Of a DNA stretch of 64,000 bases, positions 50,941 through 63,805 are shown piece by piece. How positions within the stretch are numbered: position 1 is the first letter of the stretch; the number at the start of each line of letters is the position of its first letter. The notes beneath the pieces are model-generated. The model made no database searches and was not told the DNA's origin. It saw only the letters and a list, made by a program, of their open reading frames with translations. This stretch comes from Dryas octopetala (lineage: Eukaryota; Streptophyta; Magnoliopsida; Rosales; Rosaceae). The position numbers and the translations under genes are program-made. The stretch is taken from positions 19,136,621 through 19,200,620 of the forward strand of contig OY992840.1 of assembly GCA_963921425.1 (NCBI GenBank), in the 5' to 3' direction.

Positions 50941-53900
50941 GGAAGAAGAATTTCGTTCACTCTTCTGCGAGTCTTGACAAGAAGAAGAAGAAGAAGAAGA
51001 GGAAGAGAAAATGATGATGATGATCAAGATTGAATCCGAGTTAAAATTTTAAGTGGGCTCTAAGCCTCTAAGGGAACGTGGAATTAGAGGAAACGTCGGC
51101 GTCATCTAGCATTTGACATTGAAGTCGAAGGTGGAAAGTTTGAATTTTTAATTGATTGAATTTGAGAACTTGCGTGTGGATGGTGACAGGTAGATTGGCA
51201 GCAGAAGATACTTACATTTCATTAAAATCTTAACTCAAATTTTAATGAAATCCAAAAAAATTAAGATGTACAACTTAAATTTTAATGAATTTTAATAAAA
51301 TTTTAATATTTTTAAAAAGTCATAAATTTTATTAAATTAAGTAAAAAATTTTAATAAATTTTAATAAATTTGAATATATTTTATATACATAACAAATTTT
51401 ATAAAAATTTTAACTAATTTTTTTAAATTTTGATAAATTCTATAATTTTAAAATTTATTAAAATTCTTTAAAATCTAAATTAGGTACACCCCCTAAACTT
51501 GGTCTTGAGACTTGACCATTTTTGTTAGAAACTTTATGCCACCTGCGTGAAGATAAAATCGTATAAACAATGGATTAGATGTGAATAAATAAATTAAACC
51601 CCTATTTAATTATTTATTATCTACAAATCAAAGAACCAAAAAGTGGAACCATGTGAATTTTAAGACTGGTAATGGGGTTGGGTTTCGTCTCCAAGGTTTA
51701 AAAAGGAAAAAGGTCCGGTCCATAATCCATATACATGGAACAATAGCATCTGGACAATTGATTGGGTCAGACTCACTATGCCCACTACAATTGGGTTGGG
51801 TATGTTCACATCCGGCCCAAGATCCAACAAGCTGACCATAAATCATAAATATTAAATATTAACCATACTAGCTTAGCTTTGTTCATATAATTAAAAAAAT
51901 AAATGATTGATAAGTCCACTTTTCACCCCCATAATGATAAATCAAACTCACTTGATCTATCATATTATTTTTTGTCTTGGACTTATAAAAAAAAAACTCA
52001 ATTAATAATGGTTTAAGCTTTTGGAGTAAAGTGTCTACCAACTTACTGTAGGCCTAATGAAATTTTTTTCCTCAAATTGGAATTCCCTCCTCCAAATAAA
52101 AAAATTGTTCACGCAGTTGAATTTCTATGTATATATATTATTTTCTCTTCATTATTCCAGTTAGAAATATTATAAATTTGTCCTCGTGCACGTGCAACGA
52201 CATGTATTATATTATCATCTATTATTTGGTATCACAATTATTTTAGAATTGAGTTCTTTGAAAATAATGAACAATCGTTTTAACGTACAATCGTTCAATA
52301 TTTAACATCATGGATATATCAAACCCATTTAACAATATAAAAATGATTTTTCTTAAATTATTTAGAAAATATTGAATGATTTGAATCCAATCCGTTGGAT
52401 TTATATCTACTGAATTCTCATTATTATATTTTAATAAAACAAGCTTAAATTTAATAAATTAAACTATATAAGTATGTGGGTGGGGACATGATGCATGATT
52501 GATGGCCCCTAAGGCTCAAGTTGGGTAAGTGACGCATGTCGTGAGACGAAGGGCGTTGTGGTTCATGCATGGACAAGCTTGATTTTGACATATTTGTCCT
52601 TTTTTTTTTTAATTCTGAATTTCTGATGAAGTTATTTGCTGATTCATCATCCAGCATTTTAGGACCGAAGCTGTCCTGAAACATCCACTTTGAGACTATT
52701 ACAAGTTTACAACATATAGTATGCAGCAGAATTGTTATCGACAGAGATAGGCAGCCATTGATATATCGCTTTATATATACATGGACCACCAGATCATCTT
52801 CCATTATGAATGAAAACGATAATAAAAATCATTGACGGCCGGGATCATTTTCAAAAAAGAAAAAATTAAATAAAAGAGTGCTTGCCTTACAATCTTTATG
52901 TGTGATGTCACATCTATCTGCTTAGGGGCTCATGAATGGCAGAATGGGCCATTACATTTATTTAATAATTAATATTGCAACTTGGCAGTGGAGACTGTGG
53001 AGGCTACCTAGCTCCTAGCTAGCAACCAGCTAACTTATTATAGTAAGATATTCATGCATGAATTAGATAACATCGCCAATGTATTCCATGAGGCATCTCT
53101 CATCTTCCACGATAAGGTGAGGTGAGTCTCGTGTTAGAGCTTACCTCATTGTTTTGAGAGATGTCCCATTAAAATATGTTCCTATAAAAGAATTTTTCGA
53201 TAATAACATCTGTTTATGATATAAATGCTTGATTTTTTAATTAAAATAAGCAATATATAATTAAGCACGTTGGGCATGCATTAGCCAATCATCTTTTCTT
53301 CTTTATTTAATTTTAATCTTGGTTGTTGGATTGATGGTTGAATTCCTAGCATGATTTGGTATATTTCTTGCACGGTTTAGCCAAGCTCTCAATTGATCCA
53401 TTGTTTAAGGTCCAGGTCTCCAGTAGTCTTAGTTTTTGTTATACTGGCATTTGAAATTGAACTGACCCGATTTTTATTCTACTCTGTTAATTCCTCCATA
53501 AAAATATGTTTATTGACTTTCCTATCAAAAATTAATTAGCTAGTATGGTAGACTAGTTGGCTATCTAGGTTGATCAATTACGTACAATTCTACTTTTTTT
53601 TTTTTTTTGCCAACAGGTACAATTTCTACTAAATTGACTGAAATACAAAAATGTTCACCGCACACCGTGATTGATATTTATGATATACAAAATATATCAT
53701 ACTATTAATTAATTTCTGTTTAGAAAATTAATAACCCTCGTGGTCTTTTCCCTCGTCAATTTCAAGTGTAGGTCAATTAACTGACCTTGAGTCAGTTTGA
53801 AAAGTTAGTTTTGTTCAAGACCAGGAATTATAGGAATCATATATGAGAAATTGGATTATCTTAACTCTCAATTAAAGTTTAATTAAGAGATAAGATTCCG

Positions 53901-54141
53901 AATCTGGCCAATTAATTAAAAGAAATTTGATTCAAAATTAAGCTTCAAGAAATTAATTAAAGAAAGAATCCGAATCCAGCCAAGTATATACAGATTGATA
54001 AACTCGATCAGAAACCTACAGTGGTACAGTCCAAAAATTGATGTCAAACCCGGCGACCCCACTACTAATTACAATCGGATTCACTCGCACGGATATTTGG
54101 CATTGAAAAGTTCGGATCTTCACCGAGCGGATCTTGAATCT
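50941..54141. other. Spacer between PYD1 and the MAPKK gene
   Basis: Starts with the PYD1 leader and a GAA repeat (50981-51000). A very AT-rich block of ATTTTAATAAA-like words fills 51215-51480. A micro poly(A) insertion lies at 53582-53629, and a short imperfect inverted repeat with ATCTCTC ends lies near 53087-53172. No gene is supported. Confidence 0.5.
53582..53629 (-). mobile_element. Micro poly(A) insertion with 12-13-bp direct repeats
   Basis: GTACAATTCTAC (53582-53593) and GTACAATTTCTAC (53617-53629) differ by one inserted base. The 23-bp insert reads CTGTTGGC plus about 15 A on the minus strand. Confidence 0.65.
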
Positions 54142-55092
54142 TCAGAGTTCAGACACAAACGGGTGGGCCAAAAGCTGGGCCACCGTCCACCTCTTGCCGG
54201 ACTCTTTCTGCAAGCAACATTCCATGAAACTCTTGAACTCGTTGGACACCCCCTCCGGCAAGCTTGGTGGCTCTCCGAAACATATGGCGCACATTAGGGT
54301 GGCCCAGTCGGGTCTCTGACCCGGAGGCAAGAACGGAAAGTGGCCCACATAAAGCTCCATCAGGGTCAGCCCCAAGCTCCATATATCACCCGCGTACCCG
54401 TTGTAATTGCCACCGTAGGCATCCGGGTCGAATCTCTCGGGGCTCATGTAAGCACAAGTACCAACGTAGGAATTACAAGCATCTAAGGTCCGACACATAA
54501 TCTTGCTGACACCAAAATCAGCGATTTTGACTTCCATGTTGCTGTTGACCAACAGATTGGCGGGCTTGATATCACGGTGGATGATCTTGTGGGAGTGAAG
54601 GTAGTTGAGGCCGTTAAGAACTTGGCGGGCCACGTGGGCGAGCTTTTGTTCAGAGAAAGTGCCATGTTCTTTTAGTAAGGTGTCGAGTGTTCCCGAGTCC
54701 ATGTACTCCATGAGAATCCCGATGTCCCCGGAGGGCTTCTCGAAGATTGCATGGCAGTGGACCACGTAGGGAGAGTCGGTGCGGCGGAGGATTTCCATTT
54801 CCCGGAAGATCTGGCGGCGGGCGGTGGGGTCGGAGTCTCCCTGGACGAGTTTGAGAGCGTACGTGGCGGAAGTGCGCTTGTGGCGGACTTTGTAGACTGT
54901 GCCGCTGTTACCGCTGCCTAGGACTTGTAGTTTTTCGAGGTCGGCGGAGGAGACGGCGGTGGAGGTGGTGGCGGTGACGGCGGTGGTGGGGGCAGTTGGA
55001 GGGAGGGGGAGAGGGAAACGTGGGCGGCGCTCGGAGAGTTCGGGCAAGGGGAGGCGGAGGTTGAGCTGGCGGCGTTCTCGAATAAGAGCCAT
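54142..55092 (-). CDS. Group D MAP kinase kinase (MKK7/MKK9-like)
   Basis: Dual-specificity kinase that phosphorylates MPKs in stress, ethylene and defence signalling. The protein is 316 aa and intronless, as in MKK7-MKK10. The N-terminal MAPK docking site is RERRQLNLRLPLPE (5-18). The Gly loop is LGSGNSGTVYKV (58-69), catalytic lysine K81, HRDIKPAN with D174, DFG at 192-194. The activation loop RTLDACNSYVGT carries the plant MKK S/T-x5-S/T pair as T202 and S208. Then come the APE-equivalent MSPERFDP, GDIWSLGLTLMELYVGHFPF and the closing RWTVAQLLAHPFVSEL. No NTF2 domain (group B) is present. The coding region is GC-rich relative to the flanks. Assignment between MKK7 and MKK9 is open. Confidence 0.95.
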   Translation of the reverse strand: MALIRERRQLNLRLPLPELSERRPRFPLPLPPTAPTTAVTATTSTAVSSADLEKLQVLGSGNSGTVYKVRHKRTSATYALKLVQGDSDPTARRQIFREMEILRRTDSPYVVHCHAIFEKPSGDIGILMEYMDSGTLDTLLKEHGTFSEQKLAHVARQVLNGLNYLHSHKIIHRDIKPANLLVNSNMEVKIADFGVSKIMCRTLDACNSYVGTCAYMSPERFDPDAYGGNYNGYAGDIWSLGLTLMELYVGHFPFLPPGQRPDWATLMCAICFGEPPSLPEGVSNEFKSFMECCLQKESGKRWTVAQLLAHPFVSEL

Positions 55093-55243
55093 TGGATTTT
55101 GGGGAAATGAGATTGTGTGGGTGTCGAGTGGGTTCGGAAGTATGGAAGTTTAGAAGGAAATGAGAGTCTTTTATGGAGACTAGTAGGAGAGTAGGAAGGT
55201 GGATGGATATAGAGGATGTGGGCTCCACTTGTGTATATCAACC

Positions 55244-55251
55244 TATTTATA
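55244..55251 (-). promoter_or_regulatory. TATA box of the MAPKK gene
   Basis: TATAAATA on the minus strand, about 150 bp upstream of the ATG at 55092. Confidence 0.6.
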
Positions 55252-56288
55252 TTGTGGATCTTTTCACGATGGCTCCAGCTTCTTAGTGCTAGTTGCTATA
55301 TCTTGTATACCATATCCTATCCACAATTAAACACGTGACTAATATGGCAAGTGGCTTAGCCTACCACTCCATTTTAAAAGTAAACAATTGAAATTAGAAA
55401 ATTAGATGAATTTGAAAATTAAAAGGGCAAGCCAAAGCCAAATAGGAAGTAGCCAACCACTCATGAGTAGTAGTACTCGTGCTGCCAAGTGGCTTTTGGC
55501 TCTACTCTATCACTTGCAATAGTTCTTACTATTTCTTAAATTAGATCTCATGCTTAAACATTCATTTTCATGAGGTATTATATAAAACTATTGTACATTA
55601 TTAGAGTTTGAATATATAAAAATGGGAATCCAGCTACAGCCATCGGAAATAAAAGAAAATTTCAAAGTTAGGTACACTCGATATGCTTAATCACTATTTA
55701 TCATAGACTATGCCATCATGATATTTTTTTTTTTTCTTCGGGGATTTTTGCCTTTTCCAAATATTTTGTTCTTAATTTTTTTCTTTTCCGCATTACAATT
55801 CACAAAGTTTGGTGTGGGAGAGCCATCTATGATTTATATCAAGATTCCAATATGGCAATATGTGAGAATAAATTAAAAAGGGATATCGATCATCACCTTT
55901 TACAATGATTAAGTCATATAATAATACCAAAAAGACATACAACATTTGGTTGGTGTCAATTTTTATAGTAAATTATTATGGTTCGGAAAACTAAGAACTG
56001 ATGTCGAACAGTATTGATAAGTTGAGTTAATTTGTTTAGAGTAAATAATAAAACATGTGCTGTTAAGTTGGTTTCTATAATTATGACGTTGGCTAGCTGA
56101 CATTGGTGTACATGCACTGAACTTGGTTGAAAGTTGAAACTAATAGAATGACCATGTACATGAGGTGGCCCTCTGCCCCTGTCTTAATCAATGTCCTTGT
56201 TTGTTTGCATTTACTTTTTGTTTGCATATGCTAAATGTTATTATAAAAGTTAAAACTTACCGTTTGCTTGTTGATATTTCCAACTCTT

Positions 56289-56336
56289 ACCCTCTTTAGT
56301 CTTTTTTTTTTTTTGGCCAAACCCTCTTGAGTCTTT
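56289..56336 (-). mobile_element. Micro poly(A) insertion with 16-bp direct repeats
   Basis: ACCCTCTTTAGTCTTT (56289-56304) and ACCCTCTTGAGTCTTT (56321-56336) match at 15 of 16. The insert reads TTGGCC plus 10 A on the minus strand, with more A's shared with the repeat. Confidence 0.7.
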
Positions 56337-57467
56337 ACTTGTAAGTTGTAACTTGTACGTAAGTCCTGTAGTGCATTACAATAGTTTTACATTTTGTACA
56401 TATTTTGGTTAGAAATGATTACCCTGGTCCCTAGATCTACATATATACGCTTAATTTTGATCTTGTTCTATTGTTTTATTTTTCATTTTTTTCCCCCTTT
56501 ACGGCAAGATAACTTAACCAGGTTTATTTTCAGAAGATTAAATATATGCATCTAAATTGTCAAAGACAAATTACTTTCATCTAAATTGCGATCAACCACG
56601 GCCATTAATAAAATATAAAAAATGAATTTTTAAGAGATCAAGTGTGTTTACATGCTCATATGAAAAGTATATAATTAATTTTTAATTTAATGTTAAGAAT
56701 TAGTGGAGAAGATGGATTTGCAATATTGTGGATGGCGCCAAAGATGACTATTCATATAAAAACAATGTCAGTTTGGCTATTATCTTTATCAATTAATGAT
56801 GTCAATACTCACTCCATGAAAGCAACCACACCAATAATACCTACGGCGGCAAGCATCACAAGCTCTCCAAATCCAAGCACCTGGCACAGCAAGTTGCAAG
56901 TAGCATAAGATAATCCGAATTTTGTTAATATATACATAATATATATGTTATGATAAAAATAAATATCTCAATTTATAACTTTTTGTTTGTTTAATTTTTT
57001 GTAAAGATATTTTTTGAATAAAATGCTAGAAGTTAGATGGTTCAAATTACAATGTGGGCTGCATGCACCCACAATGTATTTGTCGAATAATATTATTTAA
57101 GTAATTCATAAATGAAACTTGAGTTCAGAATAACTGCATGTATTGCTATTATAACTGTATATATTGCTGGGTTTTGTCACTTTGTGAGCTGTTGCTTCGC
57201 TCCACCCCCCTAATTTATGTTGTTGTCGTCTCAAATTGTATTTTGATTATTTGCGTGACTATGACTTTGAGTGGCGTGATGGCGTCTCACACTGGAACTG
57301 CATGCTAATGTCAATTAAGTCCACCTCTCGTAACCTTATAACTTATAAGTTATAACTGTCTTCTTTCTTGGCTGATAGTAACCTAATCTGTCTATAAGAA
57401 ACTTCATTAAATAATTTCTCTATATAAATCAAATGGGTCTCTTCAAAAGTTTTCTCGTTAAATTTAA

Positions 57468-57589
57468 GGAAAATGCTAGGGGTATCATGTCTTGGTATCA
57501 TCTCTCTAATAGAGGTGAATCCACTTGCACCTTTATTAGATAAATAATACACTAGATCATACCAAGACATAATATACTTAGCACTACCC
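57468..57589. mobile_element. 122-bp MITE with perfect 9-bp TSD
   Basis: The terminal inverted repeats are 34 bp and equal in length, sharing TGCTA and ATGTCTTGGTAT. The left end starts GGAAAATGC, the right end (reverse complement) GGGTAGTGC. The perfect flanking duplication is TAAATTTAA (57459-57467 and 57590-57598). A third 9-bp-TSD element, unrelated in sequence to the other two. Confidence 0.82.
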
Positions 57590-58838
57590 TAAATTTAATT
57601 GTTTTTGGTCCTCGGGGCTATAAGCCTAGAAGCCCAACAAAGAAACTACCAAATAGTACTGTCTATCGATTGAACGACCCACAAAGGGTTGGAAAAGGAG
57701 GAGGACAGTACAAGTGTACAACCCAATTCAAAAGGGACTCTCCGGTCTAGAGCTTCGAACCCATCTCCAAACCCAAAGGTAAAACAATGAATCAGCTCAA
57801 ATGTAGCCAGGCCCAATGAGCCCAACCAAACTCAGCCACAAGTGGCCCACAACAAACAACCCTAACCCAAACAACAAAACTCTGAAATTAGCCAGGTAGG
57901 TATACCGTATACATCCAATTGTAAAAGAACTAAATGTAACTAATTAACTTCGGTTAACAGTTACAGAGGGGTTAGAATCTTGTTTAGGAATTAGGGTGAA
58001 CTTGGTTCGTTGATTGTTAAGCTCGATCGATTATGTGGTTAGTGCTGTTAGAGCTGTAAACATATAAATATGGAATTGTATTCCTAAAGCTGAAGTTATT
58101 TGTTGAATCTCTACGAGAAATACTTTCTTCAACAATATTTAATCCATCTTTACCTTGAGAAAGTATTTAAAAGGCATTGCTTTCTGCAATATTTCGCAAA
58201 AATATTATACCTGCTGCGACATGAAGTGATGTCGTACGTGACGTCCCATCATCCATTTGAATCAAGTGTCCGTCCACCGACCGTCGGTATAAATTCCGTG
58301 TTCCATTCACTAGCTAATTTCCAAATATATAATCCATTTCTTGCATATATATAAATAAATATACCTAAACACTGATTGAGTGACCCAAATTCAACCAATT
58401 ATAACTTAGCTTAACTTATCTAATGAAAAGGTAAAAAGTAGTACGTGCCAGCTGGATTCTTTTTGTCACCACAAAGTTACTGTTTGTTTATCATGATCAT
58501 GTATAGTTCCGATTCTATGCGCGCATATATATAGACAACATTTAATAAACGATCGCTATATAGCTGTATAACTTTTTGGTACGAACAACCGCACCACCAA
58601 AACCATTGGCATTATTTATTGATCCGTTGTAATGAATTTCACTTTCTTCACAAATCACAAGGTTTTGATTGTTTGTTCAATGTATATATAGAGCTATTTT
58701 TGGACAGTACGTACGTACATGCATCATTTATTTTCATTTCATTTGGAGGGTTCATATATATATATATAAGAGCGGTTTTGAATCGATCGATCATCGATCA
58801 TTATCATCAGAAAGCTAATTAAATAAGGAAGATAAAGA

Positions 58839-61800
58839 ATGATGCATGGAGCTGAAAGGAGAAAATCATCAGGTGGTGATCATCATGATGAGTCTGAAGA
58901 CGATGAAGGATCATTTGATGATGATGAGAGTATGGATGATTCAAAGAGACAGTGCTGCGGCTGGAAAAGTCGTTTGACAAGTTTGATGAGAAGCGAGTCC
59001 AGTAGTGGCCATGGGAATGGACTTGGGAGATCATCGACATCTTCGTTTTTGGATCGACTTGTCATTCATCCTGATAACTGGTACGTACGTACGTACACCA
59101 TTATTACTTAATTTAATTTCTCCATCAGTTTGTTTGTGCATATCTGCATCTTATATCGCCAATTCGCCAGCTTCATCTGTAATGCGTTTTCTTCGCCTAG
59201 ATAGAGCTCTTATGGCCTTATAGTAAGTATGTGGTGTAGGATGGATCAATATTGTGATAAGTCCAAGTGCTATTAATTGGATCTACACCAGAGGATTCTA
59301 CGTTCACTAATTACTTCACTCTACATATCTGAGAATGTGACTCTATTAATTACTACTACACCCCCTCATTATAAATTATAATATCTCATCTGCCTACAAA
59401 TTAATACACTAGCATATATTATCTCCGATGCCTCCATCTGTACATAACATTAAAATTGACACATCAAAGTTTTGGACGGTTCATATCCGATCTAAAAGTT
59501 GAATAGTGATGGTGATATGCTTAATTTAGTACGTGAATAGTGATGGCCGACAGCCGACACTTTGGATGGGCCAACAAATTTCATGAGGAGAAACCTTGGG
59601 GTTGGGCCTTGTATATGTGGGCCCCCAAGATATAATAAGCCCATATGTATATGAGCCATTGACTATGCAATTGCAGGTGGTACGTGGCGTGGACGCATTT
59701 CATTCTGTTATGGGCAGTGTACTCGTCCTTCTTCACACCCCTGGAGTTCGGGTTCTTCAGAGGTTTGGATGAAGACCTGTTCCTGCTGGACATCGCAGGG
59801 CAGATAGCCTTTCTCATCGACATCGGTGTCCGGTTCTTCGTCGCGTACCGAGACTTTCATTCCCACCGCATTGTCCACAAACGCAACCAAATCGCTCTCC
59901 GGTACGTACACTAGCTAGCTCTGCCCCTCCACTTCATCCTCTCCTTCTCACACTAACTAGCTACTCCAATTTTGATTATGAACCAACTGCTGCCTTGCAG
60001 CTACTTAAAGTCTCGCTTTCTGGTTGATTTACTGGGTTGTCTGCCTTGGGATGCTATCTACAAGGTACGTACGTATTTGCCTATTTGGTGTTTGATATAT
60101 ACGTCAACTACTCATAGTCGACATCTATATATATACATAATGCTGCAGGGTTCTGGGAGAAAAGAGGCAGTGAGGTACCTGTTATGGATTCGACTAAGTC
60201 GAGCGCGAAGAGTGAACGAATTTTTTGAGAGGATGGAGAAAAATATCCGAATCAATTACCTTTTCACAAGAATTGCCAAACTTTTTGTTGTTGAAGTTTA
60301 TAGCACACATACGGCTGCTTGCATTTTTTATTACCTTGCTACGACTCTGCCTCAATCCCAGGAAGGGTACACATGGATTGGGAGTTTAAAGTTGGGGGAC
60401 TATACCTATTCCCATTTCAGAGACATTGATCTTTGGAAGCGTTACGTCACATCTCTTTATTTTGCCGTTGTTACCATGGCCACTGTTGGTAATTAATTAA
60501 GCTTCTTAATCTATTTGTAAACTGTATTATATATCCAGAATGATCATGTGTGTGTACACTGTACAGGGATAATATATGCTCTTTCGTTGCTAATCTCTTT
60601 TCCAGGTTATGGAGATATACATGCAGTCAATGTGAGGGAGATGATATTCATAATGATCTATGTCTCTTTTGACATGATACTTGGTGCTTATCTGCTTGGT
60701 AACATTGCAGCATTGATAGTAAAAGGGTCAAAAACAGAAAAGTTCAGGGACAAGATGACTGACCTTATCAAATTCATGAATAAAAACAAAATTGATAGGA
60801 GTGTAAGTAAGGAAATTAAAAAGCATCTCAGGTTACAGTATGACCGTAGCTACACCGAAGCTGCTGTTCTTCAGGGTATTCCAGCCTCTATTCGCACTAA
60901 GGTATTTGCTCACTAATTTTAATCAAATAATCTGTTTCTTATTCTTGGTTTGCTATCAGTTACTTGACACATTTGTTTGTTCTTAGCCTATGATGCCTTG
61001 TCTTCCAGGATCTGTGGGTTTTATTTCTATTCTAAGAGAGCAAGCTTGTTGAATGGTTTTTCTCCATTGCGTTGAATCATGAAACCAAGCATGTGATCAC
61101 TAGATTCTGAGCTTGTGTCATCTCATCTTTAATTTACTAATATCAAGATAACCAATATATGCTTTCATTGGTGGCCAACTAGTATACATTAATTGAAGAA
61201 AGTGAGCTAAGATTGGGGTCTTACTTTTGATTCGTTCTCTTTCCCACTCTATAAATGTATGGTACTGCTGATCGTATAACAATACTAAAATTCATTGTTT
61301 CTTCTGTGCAGATTTCCCAGAAATTATATGAGCCATGCCTCAAAGAAGTTCCTCTTTTCAAGGGTTGCTCTGTGGGATTCATAAAGCAGATTGTAAGCCA
61401 CTGTCATTAATATTTTTTATCTGATCTGATAAACAAAATGCTATCATCATTTGATATTTTCATCACCTTATATGATTTGTAACATAAATGATAACATTCT
61501 CACCTTAGCTTCTTTTAGAGGAAAGGAATCTAATCCATGCTTCTTGTTTATCAGGCAACCAGAATTCATGAGGAGTTTTTCCTTCCAGCAGAAGTGATTA
61601 TAGAGCAGGGACAAGCAGTAGATCAACTATACATAATATGCCATGGTGAGCTGGTACGAGTTTTAACATTTAGTCCCCAATACATCTATATCTTTGTTCT
61701 GTTTTGTGCATTTGCAATGTAAAACGTACTGTATTATATGTGTTGTTCTCAAACTTAATAAAATCACTCTGTCCCAAATTGTCCTTAGATTGGGACTGGC

Positions 61801-63805
61801 TGCTACCTTTTGGTTATATACATACCCACATAAAAGTATAAAACTATTTGATTTGTTGCATACCCTTCATTACATGTATACATTCATCCATTTACCCTTT
61901 AGTGAAGGGTAAAAGAATAGCCACTCTATGTAGTCTATGCTTACCACATTTATGTATTCTTGAATTAATTAATATGCCTAATAGATTTGATATTATCTAC
62001 AGGAGAAGGTGGGAAGGGGTGAAGATGATGACAACGATGAGCTTCTTGAGAAACTACATACCAATAGCTCGTTTGGAGAGGTTTCCTTCCTTTGCAACAC
62101 TCCCCAGCCGTATGCTGTTCAGGTTCGTGAACTGTGCAGGGTCTTGCGAATTGATAAACAATCCTTTAGAGAAATCCTGGATATATATTTCTTGGATGGT
62201 CGGATGATCTTAGACAACCTCCTTGAGGTAAATTAATAGAGTTGGGAAATTTTGGTAGTCTTATTTTTCTTGCTTTTCAACTTACAAATTAATTCCATCT
62301 GCTTGCTAATTTTCAACTTACAGGGTAAAGACGAGAATACCCGGAACAAGCTTTTGGAATCAGATATCACACTTTTTATTGGAAAGCATGAAATGGAGTT
62401 AGTTATGAAAGTAAATTGTGCTGCCTATGATGGAGATTATTATAGAGTAAAGCGTCTGATTGGAGCTGGAGTAGATCCAAACAAGATGGACTATGAGGGA
62501 AGGTCACCTTTGGTATGAATCTAGATGCCTAAGGCCCTAAGCTACTAATTGATCTGTATTAAATTAGAATAAGATGCTAGAATAACATAAGTATCTAGCT
62601 TTATATATGAATCTAGCCCCACTGAACTGTGTGTTTGTAAGCAGGAAATGAATTCTTGTAAGGTTTAATTAATGTTTATCTGTTTCCCACAGCATGTTGC
62701 TGCATCGAAAGGGTACGAGGATATTATTGTTTTCCTTGTTGAACAAGGAGCCAATGTCGAGATATCAGGTGATCTTCTAAGGACCTCTGCAGAAAATTTC
62801 AAATGGATCATGTGTGTGTGTCCTGAAGAAATCTCACAAGTCACTACCATTATTGTTGATTAACTTTGTGTATTGTTGTATTAGATAATTTTGGGAACAC
62901 TCCCTTGCTTGAAGCGATAAAATATGGCCATGATCAAGCAGCTTCTGTACTTGTTAAGGCGGGGGCATCACTTACTATGGATGATGCTGGTGATTTTCTA
63001 TGCACTACTGTAGCAAGGAGGAATTTCGACCTTCTGAAGAGGATTTTAGCCAATGACATCAACCCAAATGCGAGAAATTATGATCAGCGATCACCACTTC
63101 ATATAGCTGCTTCAGAAGGGTTATATCTAATGGCAGAATTGCTTTTAAAAGCAGGAGCAAGTGTTCTATCAAAAGACAGGTACTATCTGAATGTTCATCT
63201 GGCTTAGCAGGCAGGGATTTTGAGTCTTATGGTCTCCTGGAAACCATTGTTTAAATGTCAGCCAAATTGTGCACCTAAAGTTAACAAAATTAGTGCCTAT
63301 TGGGGATGTCACAAGACTCACAACAATCAAAATTTAAAGAAGGTTAAAACCATTTAAGATAGGAATTAAATCCCTTATGGCTGAAGATCCTAAAAATCAC
63401 AAAAAAAAAATTAGGAAAAAAAGGATAACCATAGAGTTGTGATTAACCCTACATCAAAGTTGTGTCCTGAAACTTCAGAATCCAATCTGCTTAGACTGTG
63501 TCGATATGCTCCTTAAATCCCATAGTAACTAATCAAATCACAATTTTGTACAGAGGCACTAGAAGAGAAAATGAGACAGTATTGTGGTAATTTTGGCTTT
63601 AGAGTAAAGCAAAGGAATTTCTATTCGAAAGTAATTCCAACTTGTTTAACCTTCTAGTCTACTTGGTGATTGCAGATGGGGGAAAAGTCCACTTGATGAA
63701 GCCCGCATAGGTGGAAATAAGAAACTGATCGAACTGCTTGAAGTTGCAAGAGCTTCTCAGTTGTCAGAGTTATCTGATCACTCTCAAGAAACTAACATAC
63801 AGTAG
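58839..63805 (+). CDS. SKOR/GORK-type outward-rectifying Shaker K+ channel
   Basis: Voltage-gated K+ efflux channel (xylem loading or guard-cell closure). Model: 753 aa, 12 exons: 58839-59080, 59677-59901, 60001-60064, 60149-60488, 60606-60901, 61312-61392, 61555-61653, 62003-62227, 62324-62512, 62693-62768, 62885-63179, 63676-63805. After an acidic N-terminus come S1 (WYVAWTHFILLWAVYSSFFT), the charged S4 (RYLLWIRLSRARRVNEF), the pore TMATVGYGDIHAVN (GYGD at 291-294), and S6 FDMILGAYLLGNIAALIVKG, whose DMxLGAYL is the outward-rectifier signature. A cyclic-nucleotide-binding region (about 400-510) and ankyrin repeats (about 545-735) follow. The frame stops after QETNIQ at 63803-63805, before the usual KHA domain. 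An AATAAA-like signal follows within about 70 bp. Either the gene truly lacks KHA, or ACA|GTAGTT is a donor and the last exon lies beyond the window. Confidence 0.92.

Larger units (their letters stand above)
55093..58838. other. Divergent spacer between the MAPKK and K+ channel genes
   Basis: Contains the MAPKK promoter, a micro poly(A) insertion at 56289-56336, the small MITE at 57468-57589 and the channel promoter. No further gene is supported. Confidence 0.5.

Noticed and set aside
51215..51480. AT-rich block with ATTTTAATAAA words
   Set aside because: Could be a decayed foldback element, but the composition alone explains the repeated words.
52451..52804. 117-aa minus-strand ORF with a TATA-like stretch
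   Set aside because: No signal peptide, no known peptide motif, and the composition matches the AT-rich spacer.
53087..53172. Possible 85-bp mini-MITE with ATCTCTC ends
   Set aside because: The terminal repeats match only about 11 of 14 and no target duplication is visible. A loose match near 43979 is too short to define a family.
56690..56908. 72-aa plus-strand ORF, with a minus-strand stretch ending LAAVGIIGVVAFME
   Set aside because: The reverse strand looks faintly like a membrane protein exon, but neither strand has flanking exons, a consistent frame or a family I recognise.
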